Below are positions 25,683 through 34,998 of a DNA stretch of 64,000 nucleotides, in pieces. The stretch's first letter is position 1, and each line of letters begins with the position of its first letter. The stretch covers positions 620,001 through 684,000 of the forward strand of contig NZ_CP123923.1 of NCBI RefSeq assembly GCF_030450125.1, given 5' to 3'. The stretch comes from Streptomyces sp. WP-1. GTDB lineage: Bacteria; Actinomycetota; Actinomycetes; Streptomycetales; Streptomycetaceae. The notes beneath the pieces are model-generated. The model made no database searches and was not told where the DNA came from. It worked only from the letters and a program-made list of their open reading frames with translations. A program made the translations under genes and the position numbers.

Positions 25683-26353
25683 CCGCCCGGCAGCCCGCCG
25701 CACAGGCCCGTACCGGGGGCCCGAGCCGGGTCGGCGACGTGATGACGCGCGCCGCGGTGGCGGTGGGTCGTACGGCCCTGTTCAAGGACATCGTGGCGCG
25801 GATGGAGCGGTGGGACATCAGTGCCCTGCCGGTCCTGGAGGGCGACGGCCGGGTGGTCGGGGTGGTCTCGGAGGCGGATCTGCTGCCCAAGGAGGAGTTC
25901 CGGGACAGCGATCCCGACCGGCTCACCCAGCGGCAGCGGCTGGGCGACCTGGCCAAGGCCGGCGGGCTGACCGCCGAGGACCTGATGAGCACGCCCGCCG
26001 TCACCGTGCACGCCGACGCCACGCTCGCGGAGGCGGCGCGCGTCATGGCGCTCAAGCGCGTCAAGCGGCTGCCGGTGGTGACCGCGGAGGGCGTGCTGGA
26101 GGGCGTGGTCAGCCGGGGCGACCTGCTCAAGGTGTTCCTGCGCGACGATCGTGAACTGGCCGACGAGATCCGGCGCGAGGTGCTGGACGTGCTGTTCCCG
26201 GCGCCGGTCGAGCCGTTGCACGTCGTGGTGGTCGACGGCGTCGTGACGCTGACCGGGAAGGTCACGGACGGCACGCGGATCCCGCTCGCGCTGCGCATGG
26301 TGCGGGGTGTGGAGGGCGTGGTGGGGGTGGACTGCCACCTCGCGGAGGGCTGA
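25679..26353 (+). CDS. CBS-pair + BON domain stress protein
   Basis: 224 residues from GTG 25679, translationally coupled to the cNMP gene. Residues about 17–150 are two CBS motifs, VGDVMTRAAVAV…VVGVVSEADLLPKEE and AEDLMSTPAVTV…LEGVVSRGDLLKVF. A C-terminal BON domain follows (about 165–220, VEPLHVVVVDGVVTLTGKV). CBS pairs bind AMP/ATP and BON domains associate with phospholipid. Three proteins of this architecture occur in the window. Proteins like this are dormancy-regulon members. Confidence 0.93.
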   Translation: MTARQPAAQARTGGPSRVGDVMTRAAVAVGRTALFKDIVARMERWDISALPVLEGDGRVVGVVSEADLLPKEEFRDSDPDRLTQRQRLGDLAKAGGLTAEDLMSTPAVTVHADATLAEAARVMALKRVKRLPVVTAEGVLEGVVSRGDLLKVFLRDDRELADEIRREVLDVLFPAPVEPLHVVVVDGVVTLTGKVTDGTRIPLALRMVRGVEGVVGVDCHLAEG

Positions 26354-26410
26354 GCACCGGCTCGGGCACTGCCGGGAGATTCTCGGAGCCCCGGGGTCCG
26401 GCGTCGTCGT

Positions 26411-27010
26411 TCATCCGCGGCCGCCGCTGAGGTTGCCCCAGCGTGGCCCTATCTGCTTCCACTCCTCGTCCCACTCGGTCATCCTGCGCCGGATCAGCCG
26501 GCCCCGGACCAGCCGGCCCGCGCACCAGACGGCGGCACCGGCCGAGGGGCCCACGAGGACACCGGTGAGGGCCGCCTGGAGGTCGGCCGAGGCGCCGGTG
26601 ACCGGCGGGGCGACCACATGGTCGGCGTGGTCGGCCCAGACCGTGACGCTGCTGCCGGCGGGGGCGCCGGACGCGACCTTCGCCCGGTCCGTGTGCACCG
26701 AGCCGTCCGCGTCGGTCCAGCGCACGCTCGCCCACACCCGCCCGTCGTCGTAGCCGGTACCGGCGGCCGGGGTGGCGGCCGGGCCGGTGAGCACCGCCGT
26801 GACCGGGTGCACCTGGGCGAGCCGGGCGGCGTACGAGGCGGCGGACGCCCGGGCCGCGAGAAGACCGGCGACGACACCGCAGACGAGGACGAGCACCCAG
26901 GTGGCGAGGACGATCCACGCCTCGACGGCGTCACTGTGCCGCCGCAGCGGATTGCGCCGCCACCGCCACAGCCGTACCGGCCTGACCGTCGCGGCAGGTG
27001 TACGTGTCAT
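26411..27010 (-). CDS. Rv1733c-like two-TM membrane protein
   Basis: 199 residues from ATG 27008–27010. An Arg/Trp-rich N-terminus (RLWRWRRNPLRRHSDAVEAW) leads into one long helix (about 31–52). Then comes an extracytoplasmic domain with YDDGRVWASVRWTDADGSVHTDRAKV, a second helix and the basic tail RGRLIRRRMTEWDEEW. This order matches the Rv1733c family, a DosR-regulon membrane protein of Mycobacterium tuberculosis with many Streptomyces relatives. Function unknown. It lies 32 bp behind the CBS-BON gene and is probably co-transcribed with it. Confidence 0.85.
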   Translation of the reverse strand: MTRTPAATVRPVRLWRWRRNPLRRHSDAVEAWIVLATWVLVLVCGVVAGLLAARASAASYAARLAQVHPVTAVLTGPAATPAAGTGYDDGRVWASVRWTDADGSVHTDRAKVASGAPAGSSVTVWADHADHVVAPPVTGASADLQAALTGVLVGPSAGAAVWCAGRLVRGRLIRRRMTEWDEEWKQIGPRWGNLSGGRG

Positions 27011-27042
27011 CGTCACCGCCTCCTCTCGCGCCCGGCGGCCCC

Positions 27043-27744
27043 TCAGCGGGTGCGGGCCGACCCGGCGTCCGGCAGGTCCGGGTCCAGATCCGGGTGGCGC
27101 GGCGGCCCGGCCAGCGCGCACCGCACGTCCACCACGCCGGGCACGGCCCGCGCGAGGCGCGCGGCGAGCGGTACGAGCGCGGTCTCCCGGACCCGGCCGC
27201 TGAGCGTCACGACACCATCGTGCACCTCCACCCGGATCCCGGCCGCTTCAGCGCCGAAGAGCCGGGTGACGACGTCGGCGCCGACCTCGCCGGCGATCTC
27301 CGCGTCGCCGCGCAGGAACACCTTCAGCAGGTCGGAACGGCTCACGATGCCCAGCAGGGTGCCCTCGGGATCCACGACCGGGAGCTGCTTGACGCGGGCG
27401 CGGGCCATGACGCGCGCGGCCCGGCCGAGGGTGGCGTCCGGGGCCACGGTGACCGCCGGGGTGGTCATCAGCGCCTCCGCGCTCGCCGCCCCGGCCTTGG
27501 TCAGCTCGGCGAGGTGGCGCATCCTGCCGTACCGGTCGAGGTCGCTGTCGCGGTACTCCTCCTTGGGCAGCAGGTCCGCCTCGGAGACCACGCCGACCAC
27601 GTGTCCGGCGTCGTCCAGCACGGGCACGGCGCCGACCCGCCACTCGCGCATGGCCTGCACGATGTCCTTGAAGCCCGCGCCGGTGCGCAGGGCGAGCACC
27701 CTGCGGGTCATCACGTCGTCCACGGTGGTCGGAGTGCCGTCCAT
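27043..27744 (-). CDS. CBS-pair + BON domain stress protein
   Basis: 233 residues from ATG 27742–27744 behind GGAGGAAGCC. It has the same domain order as the proteins at 25679 and 36126: two CBS motifs (VDDVMTRRVLAL…HVVGVVSEADLLPKEE and AEALMTTPAVTV…LLGIVSRSDLLKVF) and a BON domain (IRVEVHDGVVTLSGRV). The C-terminus has an acidic/proline tail (HPDLDPDLPDAGS) absent from its paralogues. A perfect match to the repeated palindrome lies 69 bp upstream. Confidence 0.93.
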   Translation of the reverse strand: MDGTPTTVDDVMTRRVLALRTGAGFKDIVQAMREWRVGAVPVLDDAGHVVGVVSEADLLPKEEYRDSDLDRYGRMRHLAELTKAGAASAEALMTTPAVTVAPDATLGRAARVMARARVKQLPVVDPEGTLLGIVSRSDLLKVFLRGDAEIAGEVGADVVTRLFGAEAAGIRVEVHDGVVTLSGRVRETALVPLAARLARAVPGVVDVRCALAGPPRHPDLDPDLPDAGSARTR

Positions 27745-27812
27745 GGCTTCCTCCAGGGGCTCTGGTGCCGCGCCGCACGTTCAGCCTGTGGCCGCCGCCC
27801 GGCCGCCGTCAT

Positions 27813-27848
27813 GGGCCGACCGGACCCTTCCGGGTGCCCACCGGTCCC
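27813..27848 (-). promoter_or_regulatory. tandem Osd/DosR-type box pair (21-bp spacing)
   Basis: On the minus strand GGGTCCGGTCGGCCC (27827–27813) matches the consensus at every defined base. GGGACCGGTGGGCAC (27848–27834) lies 21 bp upstream with two mismatches. The pair precedes the CBS-BON / Rv1733c-like operon. Confidence 0.6.
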
Positions 27849-27869
27849 GCGCCCCCGGGATCGCCGGGG

Positions 27870-29600
27870 TTACGAGGCTCGCAGCGGGACCCGCCACTCC
27901 AGTGTGGCCCCGCCCCCTTCGGTTCTCGCCATGTCGAGCCGGCCGCCGAGCCGTTCCGCGCGTTCCGCCATGTTGCGCAGCCCGCTGCGGCGGCCGCCGG
28001 AGGGGATGCCGACGCCGTTGTCGCTGATGCGCAGGCGCACCTCGCGGCCGTCGGTGGCGAGCAGCACCTCGGCCCGGCCGGCGTGGGCGTGCCGGGCGAT
28101 GTTGGTGAGGGCCTCGGAGAGTACGGCCACCACATGGTCGGCGATCTCGCCCGGTACGTCGGTGTCGACCAGGCCCTCCATGCGCACGCTGGGCGCGAAG
28201 CCCAGCACCGGGGCGGCCTCGCCCGCCACCCGGACCGCGCGGGCCCGCAGTCCGCCGGCCGCCGCGCCCTCGCGGGCGCGCAGTCCGAAGATGGTCGAAC
28301 GGATGATCTTGATGGTCTCGTCCAGGTCGTCCACGGCGCGCAGGACCCGCTCGGACGCCTCCGGGTGCTCGATGAAGCGGCCCGCGCTCTGGAGGGTCAT
28401 GCCGGTGGCGAAGAGCCGCTGGATGGCGAGGTCGTGCAGGTCCCGGGCGATGCGGTCGCGGTCCTCCAGGAGGGCGATCTGCTGGGCGGCCTGCCGGCGC
28501 TCGGCCAGCTCCATGGCGATCGCGGCCTGCGCGGCGAAGCCCCGCAGCATCTCGGTCTCCTTGCCGGAGAACGCCGGCCGGTCGCTGTCGCGGGCCAGCA
28601 GCAGCACACCGCGGGCGCCGCCCTCGCCGGTGCCGATCGGGACGGCGACGGCGGGGCCGAGTCCCTCGAAGCGCGGCGGGTCCTGGCCGACGCGGGTGTC
28701 ACGGGCGACGTCGTCGCTGGTGACCGGGGCGGCGGCGGTGAAGGCCAGGCCCATCAGGCTGTTGTCCAGGGGCAGTACGAGGCCGCGGTGGGCGTCGGCC
28801 TGGGCGCCGACCGCGATCTCCACGCCGAGCGCCTCGGTGTCCGGCATCGGCATCGCGACGGCGGCGAGCGCCGAGCCGGTGATCTCCCGGGCGCGTTCGG
28901 CGATCAGGTCCAGGGCCTCGGCGCGCTCGCTGCCGGACATCAGGCTGTGGCTGATCTCGGCGTTGGCCAGCAGCCAGCGTTCGCGCAGCCGGGAGTCCTC
29001 GTAGAGGCGGGCGTTGTCGATGGCGACGCCCGCGGCGACGGCGAGGGTGGCGAGGACCGACTCGTCCTCCTCGTCGAAGTCGGCGCCGCCGCGCTTCTCG
29101 GTGAGGTACAGATTGCCGAAGACCTGGCCGCGGACGCGGATCGGGACGCCGAGGAAGGTGTTCATCGGCGGATGCCCGGCCGGGAAGCCGTACGACGACG
29201 GGTGCGCGGAGAGCTTCGGCAGGCGCAGGGGCTCCGGGTGGCGGATCAGCTCGCCCAGGATGCCGTGGCCCTCCGGATAGGGGCCGATGTCGGCGATCCG
29301 CTCCTCGGACAGGCCCACGGTGTGGAACGCGGCGAGGGTCGTGCCGTCCGGGCCGATGACGCCCAGCGCCGCGTACTCCGCGTCCACCAGCGCCGCCGCG
29401 GCCTCCACGATGGAGTGCAGGACCTGTTCCAGGTCCAGCTCGCGGCCGACGGAGAGGACCGCCTCCAGCAGGCTGTGCACCCGGTCCCGGGTACCGCGGG
29501 CCGCGTCGATCCTGGCCTGCAGTTCCTCCAGCAGCTCGTCCAGCTTCAGCTGCGGCAGCCGCACGCCGGGCTCCTCCGCTTCGATCACCACGCCCTCCAC
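27870..29600 (-). CDS. osdK: DosS/OsdK-type tandem-GAF sensor histidine kinase
   Basis: 576 residues. Two GAF domains (about 50–200 and 225–368) precede a HisKA_3 dimerisation helix with phospho-acceptor His389 (DRIARDLHDLAIQRLF). A HATPase domain follows, with N-box SEALTNIARHA (495–505) and G-box DNGVGIP (528–534). GAF-A keeps GFPAGHPPMNTFLGVP. His143 there aligns with the haem-ligating His of mycobacterial DosS by my reading, so O2/NO/CO or redox sensing through haem is likely. The start GTG 29598–29600 is uncertain; a GTG four codons in has a better-spaced ribosome binding site. Its presumed partner regulator is not adjacent but at 36916. Confidence 0.88.
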   Translation of the reverse strand: MEGVVIEAEEPGVRLPQLKLDELLEELQARIDAARGTRDRVHSLLEAVLSVGRELDLEQVLHSIVEAAAALVDAEYAALGVIGPDGTTLAAFHTVGLSEERIADIGPYPEGHGILGELIRHPEPLRLPKLSAHPSSYGFPAGHPPMNTFLGVPIRVRGQVFGNLYLTEKRGGADFDEEDESVLATLAVAAGVAIDNARLYEDSRLRERWLLANAEISHSLMSGSERAEALDLIAERAREITGSALAAVAMPMPDTEALGVEIAVGAQADAHRGLVLPLDNSLMGLAFTAAAPVTSDDVARDTRVGQDPPRFEGLGPAVAVPIGTGEGGARGVLLLARDSDRPAFSGKETEMLRGFAAQAAIAMELAERRQAAQQIALLEDRDRIARDLHDLAIQRLFATGMTLQSAGRFIEHPEASERVLRAVDDLDETIKIIRSTIFGLRAREGAAAGGLRARAVRVAGEAAPVLGFAPSVRMEGLVDTDVPGEIADHVVAVLSEALTNIARHAHAGRAEVLLATDGREVRLRISDNGVGIPSGGRRSGLRNMAERAERLGGRLDMARTEGGGATLEWRVPLRAS

Positions 29601-29931
29601 TTCCCATCAGCCCATGCCTCGGACCGACGGGTTCCGAGGGACACGGTAGCCGCTCGGAGCAGGGAAGGGATACGCCGCCCTGGGTACCGCGCGCTGTGAT
29701 CCTCGGCATGCCGGGGGCATGTGCCCACCCGGACGGGCGGGGCCGTACGGCCCAGGAGCGGGTCCGAACGGCACTGTCGAGCGTCGTACGACAGGGGCGA
29801 GAGTGTCCTCAGGAGCGGCACCGATCCCCCGCGGTGCCGCTCCCTTCCGTGCAAGAGCACCCTCGGTCCGCGCGGGGAGCAACCCGTGGACCGCTGCCCG
29901 CCGTCGGCCGCGCACCGCGAAGAAGCCAGCC
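29601..29931. other. divergent regulatory gap between kinase and split-barrel protein genes
   Basis: 331 bp without a convincing gene. It holds the two tandem palindromes at 29739–29774. A second region, rich in short inverted repeats such as TGTCGAGCGTCGTACGACA around 29775–29793, follows. It probably contains promoters for both genes, so autoregulation of the kinase is possible. Confidence 0.55.
29739..29774 (+). promoter_or_regulatory. tandem Osd/DosR-type box pair (21-bp spacing)
   Basis: GGGGCCGTACGGCCC (29739–29753) is identical to the site at 24896. GGGTCCGAACGGCAC (29760–29774) matches the consensus except at base 14. The spacing of 21 bp is two helical turns. The pair lies about 160–190 bp before the split-barrel gene. 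Confidence 0.6.
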
Positions 29932-30372
29932 ATGATCCCTCGTCACGACACGGCACAGCGCCGCATCGACCTCGACCGTACGGAGGCGCTGCGGCTGCTG
30001 GGCAGCGTGTCCCTGGGCCGGATCGTGTTCACCCGGCAGGCGCTGCCGACCGTCCGCCCGGTCAACCACGTGCTGGACGGCGGGGACATCGTGATCCGCA
30101 CCCATGAGGCCGCCGCGCTGACCTCGCACGCCCGCCGGGGCGCGGACGGCGGGGTCGTCGTCGCGTACGAGGCCGACGCCATCGACCCCGAGACCCATCT
30201 CGGCTGGAGCGTCGTGGTGACGGGGTACGCCCGGCTGGTCACGGACCCGGCCGAACTGGCCCGGCTGCGGGAGCTGTTGCATCCCTGGGCGCCGCCGGAG
30301 GACATGGACCAGGCGGTGCGCATCCGCCCGGACCTGGTCACCGGGGTGCGGCTGGCGGGCGGGGCCGGCTGA
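29932..30372 (+). CDS. pyridoxamine 5'-phosphate oxidase-like flavin/F420 split-barrel protein
   Basis: 146 residues from ATG 29932. The split-barrel fold is visible: RTEALRLLGSVSLGRIVFT, ALPTVRPVNHVLDGGDIVIRT, VVVAYEADAIDPETHLGWSV and VTGYARLVTD. Family members bind FMN, F420 or haem and act as oxidoreductases or cofactor carriers. Small proteins of this class are common DosR-regulon members in mycobacteria. It is convergent with the decayed dehydrogenase across 17 bp. Confidence 0.88.
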   Translation: MIPRHDTAQRRIDLDRTEALRLLGSVSLGRIVFTRQALPTVRPVNHVLDGGDIVIRTHEAAALTSHARRGADGGVVVAYEADAIDPETHLGWSVVVTGYARLVTDPAELARLRELLHPWAPPEDMDQAVRIRPDLVTGVRLAGGAG

Positions 30373-30389
30373 GCCACCGGTCGGCCGGA

Positions 30390-31351
30390 TCAGGCCGCGG
30401 GGACGGCCGGTTCGCGCTGTTCCCCGCCGAGGACGACCTTGAAGGCGCCGGTCTCGGCGACGGCCGTCTTCAGCGGGGCCGGGGTGGAGGAGGTGTCCAC
30501 CAGGCCGGTGGTGATGGTGACGTCCCTGATCCACGGGTCTTCGAGGTGCAGCGTGACGGGCCTGCCGTGCACGCCGACGTCGGCCACGTGTCCGCCGGGG
30601 CGCACCACGCGGGTGCACAGTTCGAAGCCGTCCGGCACGCCGACGGCCTCGATGGCGACGTCCGCGCCGAGCCCGTCGGTGAGGTCCGCGACCAGCTGGT
30701 GCGGGGCCTCGTACGCATCCGCGACCGCGTCGGCGCCGAACCGCCGGGCGGCCTCCGGACGGCCCGGTGCAAGGTGGACGGCGATGATTGGCTCCGGTGT
30801 GAACAGGCGTGCCGTGGATCGCCGCGAGCCCGGTCGGTCCGGCGCCGACGACCACGACGGTGTCCCCGGGGCGCACCCGGCCGTTGCGGACGCTCACCTC
30901 GTAGGCGGTGGGGAAGATGCCGGCGAGCAGTACGGCGTCCTCGCCCGCCAGGGCGCCGGCCAGCGGGTGCACGGACAGGTCGGCGTACGGGACGCGGACG
31001 TACTCGGCCCGGGTGCCGTCGATCAGGTGGCCGAGGATCCAGCCGCCGCCCAGGCACTGGCCGTAGCCGCCCTCCCGGCAGTAGCGGCAGCGGCGGCAGG
31101 AAGTGACGCAGGAGAGCAGCACCCGGTCGCCGGGGCGTACGGTGCGCACATCGCCGCCGGTCTCGACGATCTCTCCGACGGCACCGTGCCGGGCCGCTCC
31201 TCGGGCACCTCGCCCTTGAGATGTGCCGGTCGGTGCCGTAGATCGTGACCGCCCCGACCTTCACGACGGCGTCGGTCGGCTCCTTGATCCCCGGGTCCGG
31301 GACGTCCTCCCAGGAGGCCGCTGCGGGACCGTGGAAGACATGGCCCTTCAT
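30390..31351 (-). pseudogene. decayed zinc-dependent alcohol dehydrogenase
   Basis: Family-like sequence starts at ATG 31349–31351 (MKGHVFHGPAAASWEDVPDP) but runs through three frames. One base is missing near 31219 and about 13 bases near 31181, removing the GHE zinc motif expected after GTV. A further indel occurs near 30812, after VVVVGAGPTGLAAIHGT. The catalytic Cys is also changed: TIYGTDRHI instead of TICGTDxHI. The structural zinc cluster region (SCVTSCRRCRYC) and the C-terminal Rossmann half (RRFGADAVADAY onward) remain recognisable. Intact relatives oxidise or reduce alcohols with NAD(P) and belong to the Osd/Dos-type stress set. The mix of a coding substitution with three indels argues for real decay, though sequence error in part is possible. 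Confidence 0.85.
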
Positions 31352-31425
31352 GCCGCTCCTCACCCTCTTCGCCCGGGTCGATGTGTCCCGGCATGTCCAG
31401 GTCGGGCGATCCGAGGGTGCGCGCA

Positions 31426-31440
31426 GGGGCCGTCCGGCCC
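31426..31440. promoter_or_regulatory. single Osd/DosR-type box
   Basis: GGGGCCGTCCGGCCC matches the consensus at every defined base. It lies 75 bp upstream of the decayed dehydrogenase and directly after the phosphoketolase terminator hairpin. Confidence 0.55.
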
Positions 31441-31470
31441 GCGTGCCCCGCCGGACGGGGCGGGGCACGC
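31441..31470 (-). terminator. terminator hairpin after phosphoketolase
   Basis: GCGTGCCCCG (31441–31450) pairs with CGGGGCACGC (31461–31470) around a 10-nt loop, 46 bp past the phosphoketolase stop. Confidence 0.7.
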
Positions 31471-31515
31471 GGGCCGGGCGCCGGGGCTCAGCCTCTCCGA
31501 GGCCTCTCGGTGGCC

Positions 31516-33894
31516 TCAGCCGCCCCAGGTCCACTCCGCGACCTCGGGCAGATCCGTGCCGTGCTCGCGGATCCAGTCGTGGTGGCGGCTGCGGGCGTCG
31601 GCCATGGTCTGGCGGACGGCGGCGGCGCGCACCGCGAGGCCCGGGACGCGGTCGATGACGTCCATGACGAGGCGGTAGCGGTCGAGGTCGTTGCGGACGA
31701 CCATGTCGAACGGGGTGGTCGTGGTGCCCGACTCCTTGTAGCCGCGCACATGGAGGTTCTGGTGGCCGGTGCGGCGGTAGGCGAGGCGGTGGATCAGCCA
31801 GGGGTAGCCGTGGTATGCGAAGATGACGGGCTTGTCGGTGGTGAACAGGCCGTCGTACTCGAAGTCGGTCATGCCGTGCGGGTGTTCGTCGTGCGGCAGC
31901 AGCCGGGTCATGTCGACCACGTTGACGACCCGCACCGCGAGATCGGGCAGGTGCCGGCGCAGCAACTGGGCGGCGGCCAGCACCTCTTGGGTGGGGACGT
32001 CACCGGCGCAGGCGAGGACGACATCGGGTTCGCCGCCGTTCTCGGTGCCGGCCCACTCCCAGATCCCGGCGCCGCGCGCGCAGTGGGCGCGGGCCTGGTC
32101 CATGGTCAGCCAGTCGAAGCAGGGCTGCTTGCCGGCGACGACGACATTGACGTAGTCGCGGCTGCGCAGCACATGATCGGCCACCGAGAGCAGGGTGTTG
32201 GCGTCCGGCGGCAGATAGACGCGGACGACCTCGGGGCTCTTGTTGAGGACGTGGTCCACGAAGCCGGGGTCCTGGTGCGAGAACCCGTTGTGGTCCTGGC
32301 GCCAGACGTGCGAGGTGAGCAGGTAGTTGAGGGAAGCGATGGGAGCCCGCCATGTCAACTGCCGTGAGGTCTTGAGCCACTTGATGTGCTGGTTGACCAT
32401 CGAGTCGACGATGTGCACGAACGCCTCGTAGCAGGAGAACAGTCCGTGCCGGCCGGTGAGCAGATAGCCCTCCAGCCAGCCCTGGCAGAGGTGTTCGGAG
32501 AGGATCTCCAGCACCCGGCCGTGCCGTGAGAGGTGCTCGTCCACCGGGAGCACCTCGGCCTGCCATGCCTTGCCGCTGGCGTCGAAGACGGCCTGGAGCC
32601 GGTTGGAGGCGGTCTCGTCCGGGCCGACGAGCCGGAAGTCCCGGCGTTCGCGGGTGTCCTCCATGACCTGTTCGAGGAGGTCGCCGAGGATCCGGGTGGG
32701 TTCGTGCAGGGCGGTGCCCGGCTTGTCGACGGCCACGGCGAAGGTGTCCAGGGGCGGCAGCGGCAGATCGCGCAGCAGGACACCGCCGTTGGCGTGCGGG
32801 TTGGCGCCGAGGCGGCGGGCGCCCTCGGGGACGCAGGCGAGGACGTCGGCGCTGGGCCGGCCGTCCGGGCCGAACAGTTCCTCGGGGCGGTAGGAGCGCA
32901 GCCACTGCTCCAACTGCCGCAGATGCGCGGGGTTCTCGCGCACGCCCGGCAGCGGGACCTGGTGGGCGCGCCAGGTGCCCTCGACGGGCAGGCCGTCCAC
33001 CTCGGCGGGTCCGGTCCAGCCCTTGGGGGTGCGCAGCACGATCATCGGCCAGTGCACCCGCTCGGTGCTCCCGCCCTCCCGGGCGCCGCGCTGCATCCGC
33101 GCGATCCGGTCCAGCGCGTCGTCCAGGGCGGCGGCGAGGGCGCGGTGCACCTCGGTGGGGTCCTCGCCGGTGACGTACAGCGGCTCGTGGCCGTATCCGC
33201 GCAGCAGGGCGTCGAGTTCGCTCTCGGGGAGCCGGGAGAGCACGGTCGGGTTGGCGATCTTGTAGCCGTTGAGGTGCAGGATGGGCAGGACGGCGCCGTC
33301 GTGCACCGGGTCGAGGAACTTGTCGGAGTGCCAGGACGCGGCGAGCGGCCCGGTCTCCGCCTCGCCGTCGCCGATCACGCAGGTCACGAGCAGACCGGGG
33401 TTGTCGAAGGCGGCGCCGTAGGCGTGTGCGAGGGAGTAGCCGAGTTCGCCGCCCTCGTGGATGGAGCCGGGCGTCTCGGGGGCCACATGGCTGGGCACGC
33501 CGCCGGGGAAGGAGAACTGCCGGAACAGCTGCTCCATGCCGGCCCCGTCCCGGCTGATGTCCGGGTAGGTCTCGCTGTAACTGCCCTCCAGCCAGGAGCC
33601 CGCGAGGACCGCCGGGCCGCCGTGCCCCGGCCCCCAGACGCACAGCGCGTCCAGGTCGCGGGCCTTGATGACGCGGTTGAGGTGGGTGTAGACGAGGTTG
33701 AGCCCGGGCGAGGTGCCCCAGTGGCCGAGCAGCCGCGGCTTGATGTGCTCGGGGCGCAGTGGTTCGGTCAGCAGCGGGTTGGCCATGAGGTAGATCTGGC
33801 CGGCGGCCAGGTAGTTGGCGGCGCGCCAGTGCGCGTCCAGGGTGCGCAGCTCCTCCTCGCTGAGAGCGGCTTCCTGGGGGGCGGCCTCGGTCAT
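31516..33894 (-). CDS. xfp: xylulose-5-phosphate/fructose-6-phosphate phosphoketolase
   Basis: 792 residues from ATG 33892–33894, with GGAG five bases upstream. A longer start 36 bases upstream lies inside a duplicated segment and is less likely. The enzyme splits xylulose-5-P or fructose-6-P with phosphate, giving acetyl-phosphate, and uses thiamine diphosphate. Landmarks are the N-terminal [50 protein letters not shown], the ThDP/Mg2+ motif [14 protein letters not shown]…NGYKIANPT and the C-terminal SFHQDP-like [10 protein letters not shown]. In a hypoxia island it would make acetyl-P/acetate and ATP without respiration. Confidence 0.96.
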   Translation of the reverse strand: MTEAAPQEAALSEEELRTLDAHWRAANYLAAGQIYLMANPLLTEPLRPEHIKPRLLGHWGTSPGLNLVYTHLNRVIKARDLDALCVWGPGHGGPAVLAGSWLEGSYSETYPDISRDGAGMEQLFRQFSFPGGVPSHVAPETPGSIHEGGELGYSLAHAYGAAFDNPGLLVTCVIGDGEAETGPLAASWHSDKFLDPVHDGAVLPILHLNGYKIANPTVLSRLPESELDALLRGYGHEPLYVTGEDPTEVHRALAAALDDALDRIARMQRGAREGGSTERVHWPMIVLRTPKGWTGPAEVDGLPVEGTWRAHQVPLPGVRENPAHLRQLEQWLRSYRPEELFGPDGRPSADVLACVPEGARRLGANPHANGGVLLRDLPLPPLDTFAVAVDKPGTALHEPTRILGDLLEQVMEDTRERRDFRLVGPDETASNRLQAVFDASGKAWQAEVLPVDEHLSRHGRVLEILSEHLCQGWLEGYLLTGRHGLFSCYEAFVHIVDSMVNQHIKWLKTSRQLTWRAPIASLNYLLTSHVWRQDHNGFSHQDPGFVDHVLNKSPEVVRVYLPPDANTLLSVADHVLRSRDYVNVVVAGKQPCFDWLTMDQARAHCARGAGIWEWAGTENGGEPDVVLACAGDVPTQEVLAAAQLLRRHLPDLAVRVVNVVDMTRLLPHDEHPHGMTDFEYDGLFTTDKPVIFAYHGYPWLIHRLAYRRTGHQNLHVRGYKESGTTTTPFDMVVRNDLDRYRLVMDVIDRVPGLAVRAAAVRQTMADARSRHHDWIREHGTDLPEVAEWTWGG

Positions 33895-33906
33895 GGGGAC
33901 TCCGAT

Positions 33907-33948
33907 CATCGTCAGGTTCGTGCGCGTCATCGTCAGGTTCGTGCGCGG
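33907..33948. repeat. two-copy 21-bp direct repeat
   Basis: CATCGTCAGGTTCGTGCGCG occurs at 33907 and again at 33928, head to tail. It sits directly upstream of the phosphoketolase ribosome binding site and duplicates an in-frame ATG. Confidence 0.8.
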
Positions 33949-33981
33949 CCGGTGGTGCGAAAGCGTGTCGGGGGGCGGGGA

Positions 33982-34842
33982 TCAGTCGGTTTCCGGTACG
34001 ACGGCCACCGGGCAGGCCGCGTGGTGCAGTACGCCGTGGGCGACCCGGCCGAGCTGGGGGCCGAACCGTCCGGAGCGGCGCCGGGCGCCGACGACGAGCA
34101 GTCCGGCGTCCCGGGAGGCGTCGACGAGGACGTCGCGGGCGGGCCCCTCGGCGGTGCGCCGCCGCTCCAGCCCCTCGGGGAGGTCCCGCAGGGCCTCCTC
34201 CAGCGCGTCGGCGGCCTCTTCCTCCTGTGCCTGGGCGGGCCCGTCGGCGAGCAGGGGATGCCCGGTGGTGCCGTGCGCGGGCCGCCGCCACGCCCGTACG
34301 GCCTCCAGGGGCACCCCGCGCAGCGCCGCCTCCTCGGCGGCGAACCGTACGGCGGCCGGTCCCGCGTCCTTGTCGGCGACGCCGAGCACGACGCGGCCGG
34401 GGGTCGTCCGCCGCTCGGGGCCGCCGCGCAGCACGATCACCGGGCAGTGGGCGCGGGCGGCGACCGACAGGCTCACGGAGCCGAGCAGCAGCTCGGTGAC
34501 GGCGTTGCGGCCCCGGCAGCCGACGACCAGGAGGCGGGCGGTGCCGCTCTCGTTCACCAGTCCGAACGAGGGTTCGTCGGCCAGCACGGCGGTGGTGAGC
34601 CGCAGTTCCGGGTGGTGCCGGTGGGCCCGGCGTTCGGCGGCGTCCATGATGTCCTGGCCCATCACCTCCTCGGCCGGTTTCCCGACCTCCTGGGCGATGA
34701 GGGAACCCTCGTAGCGCTCCCAGAGCGAGGCGTAGACCAGCCGGAGCGGCGCCCCGCGCAGGGCGGCCTCCTCGGCGGCCCGGTCCACGGCGCGCAGGCT
34801 CTCCTCGGAGCCGTCGACCCCCACGAGAACGGGCAGGTCCAT
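33982..34842 (-). CDS. tandem universal stress protein (two UspA domains)
   Basis: 286 residues. ATG 34840–34842 is preferred over a GTG three codons upstream because GGGAG is 10 bases from the ATG and abuts the GTG. Two UspA domains: VLVGVDGSEESLRA with the ATP motif VVGCRGRNAVTELLLGSVSLSVAARAHCPV, and a second with VVLGVADKDAG and VVGARRRSGRFGPQLGRVAHGVLHHAACPVAVV. The G-2x-G-9x-G(S/T) nucleotide loop is clearest in domain 1. It is 87 bp upstream of the phosphoketolase and likely co-transcribed. Confidence 0.93.
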   Translation of the reverse strand: MDLPVLVGVDGSEESLRAVDRAAEEAALRGAPLRLVYASLWERYEGSLIAQEVGKPAEEVMGQDIMDAAERRAHRHHPELRLTTAVLADEPSFGLVNESGTARLLVVGCRGRNAVTELLLGSVSLSVAARAHCPVIVLRGGPERRTTPGRVVLGVADKDAGPAAVRFAAEEAALRGVPLEAVRAWRRPAHGTTGHPLLADGPAQAQEEEAADALEEALRDLPEGLERRRTAEGPARDVLVDASRDAGLLVVGARRRSGRFGPQLGRVAHGVLHHAACPVAVVPETD

Positions 34843-34998
34843 CGTGTTCACTCTCCCTGGTACAGGTCGACGAGGAGGCGGGCCCGCACCCCATCGTTGA
34901 CGGATTCACCGGCGCACGCGAGCCGTGCCGCGCGGTTTCGGCCGTTTCGGCCATGGGCCCCGCCGCGCGCGGCCCGCTGTCCGGCCACGGGTGTCGTC

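Noticed and set aside
34940..34952. GGCCGTTTCGGCC palindrome before the USP at 33982
   Set aside because: Three-base centre instead of two and poor flanks; not counted as a member of the motif.
32000..34954. Long frame overlapping phosphoketolase and a USP on the same strand
   Set aside because: Arg/Pro-rich nonsense in an alternative frame; both true genes have intact motifs in another frame.
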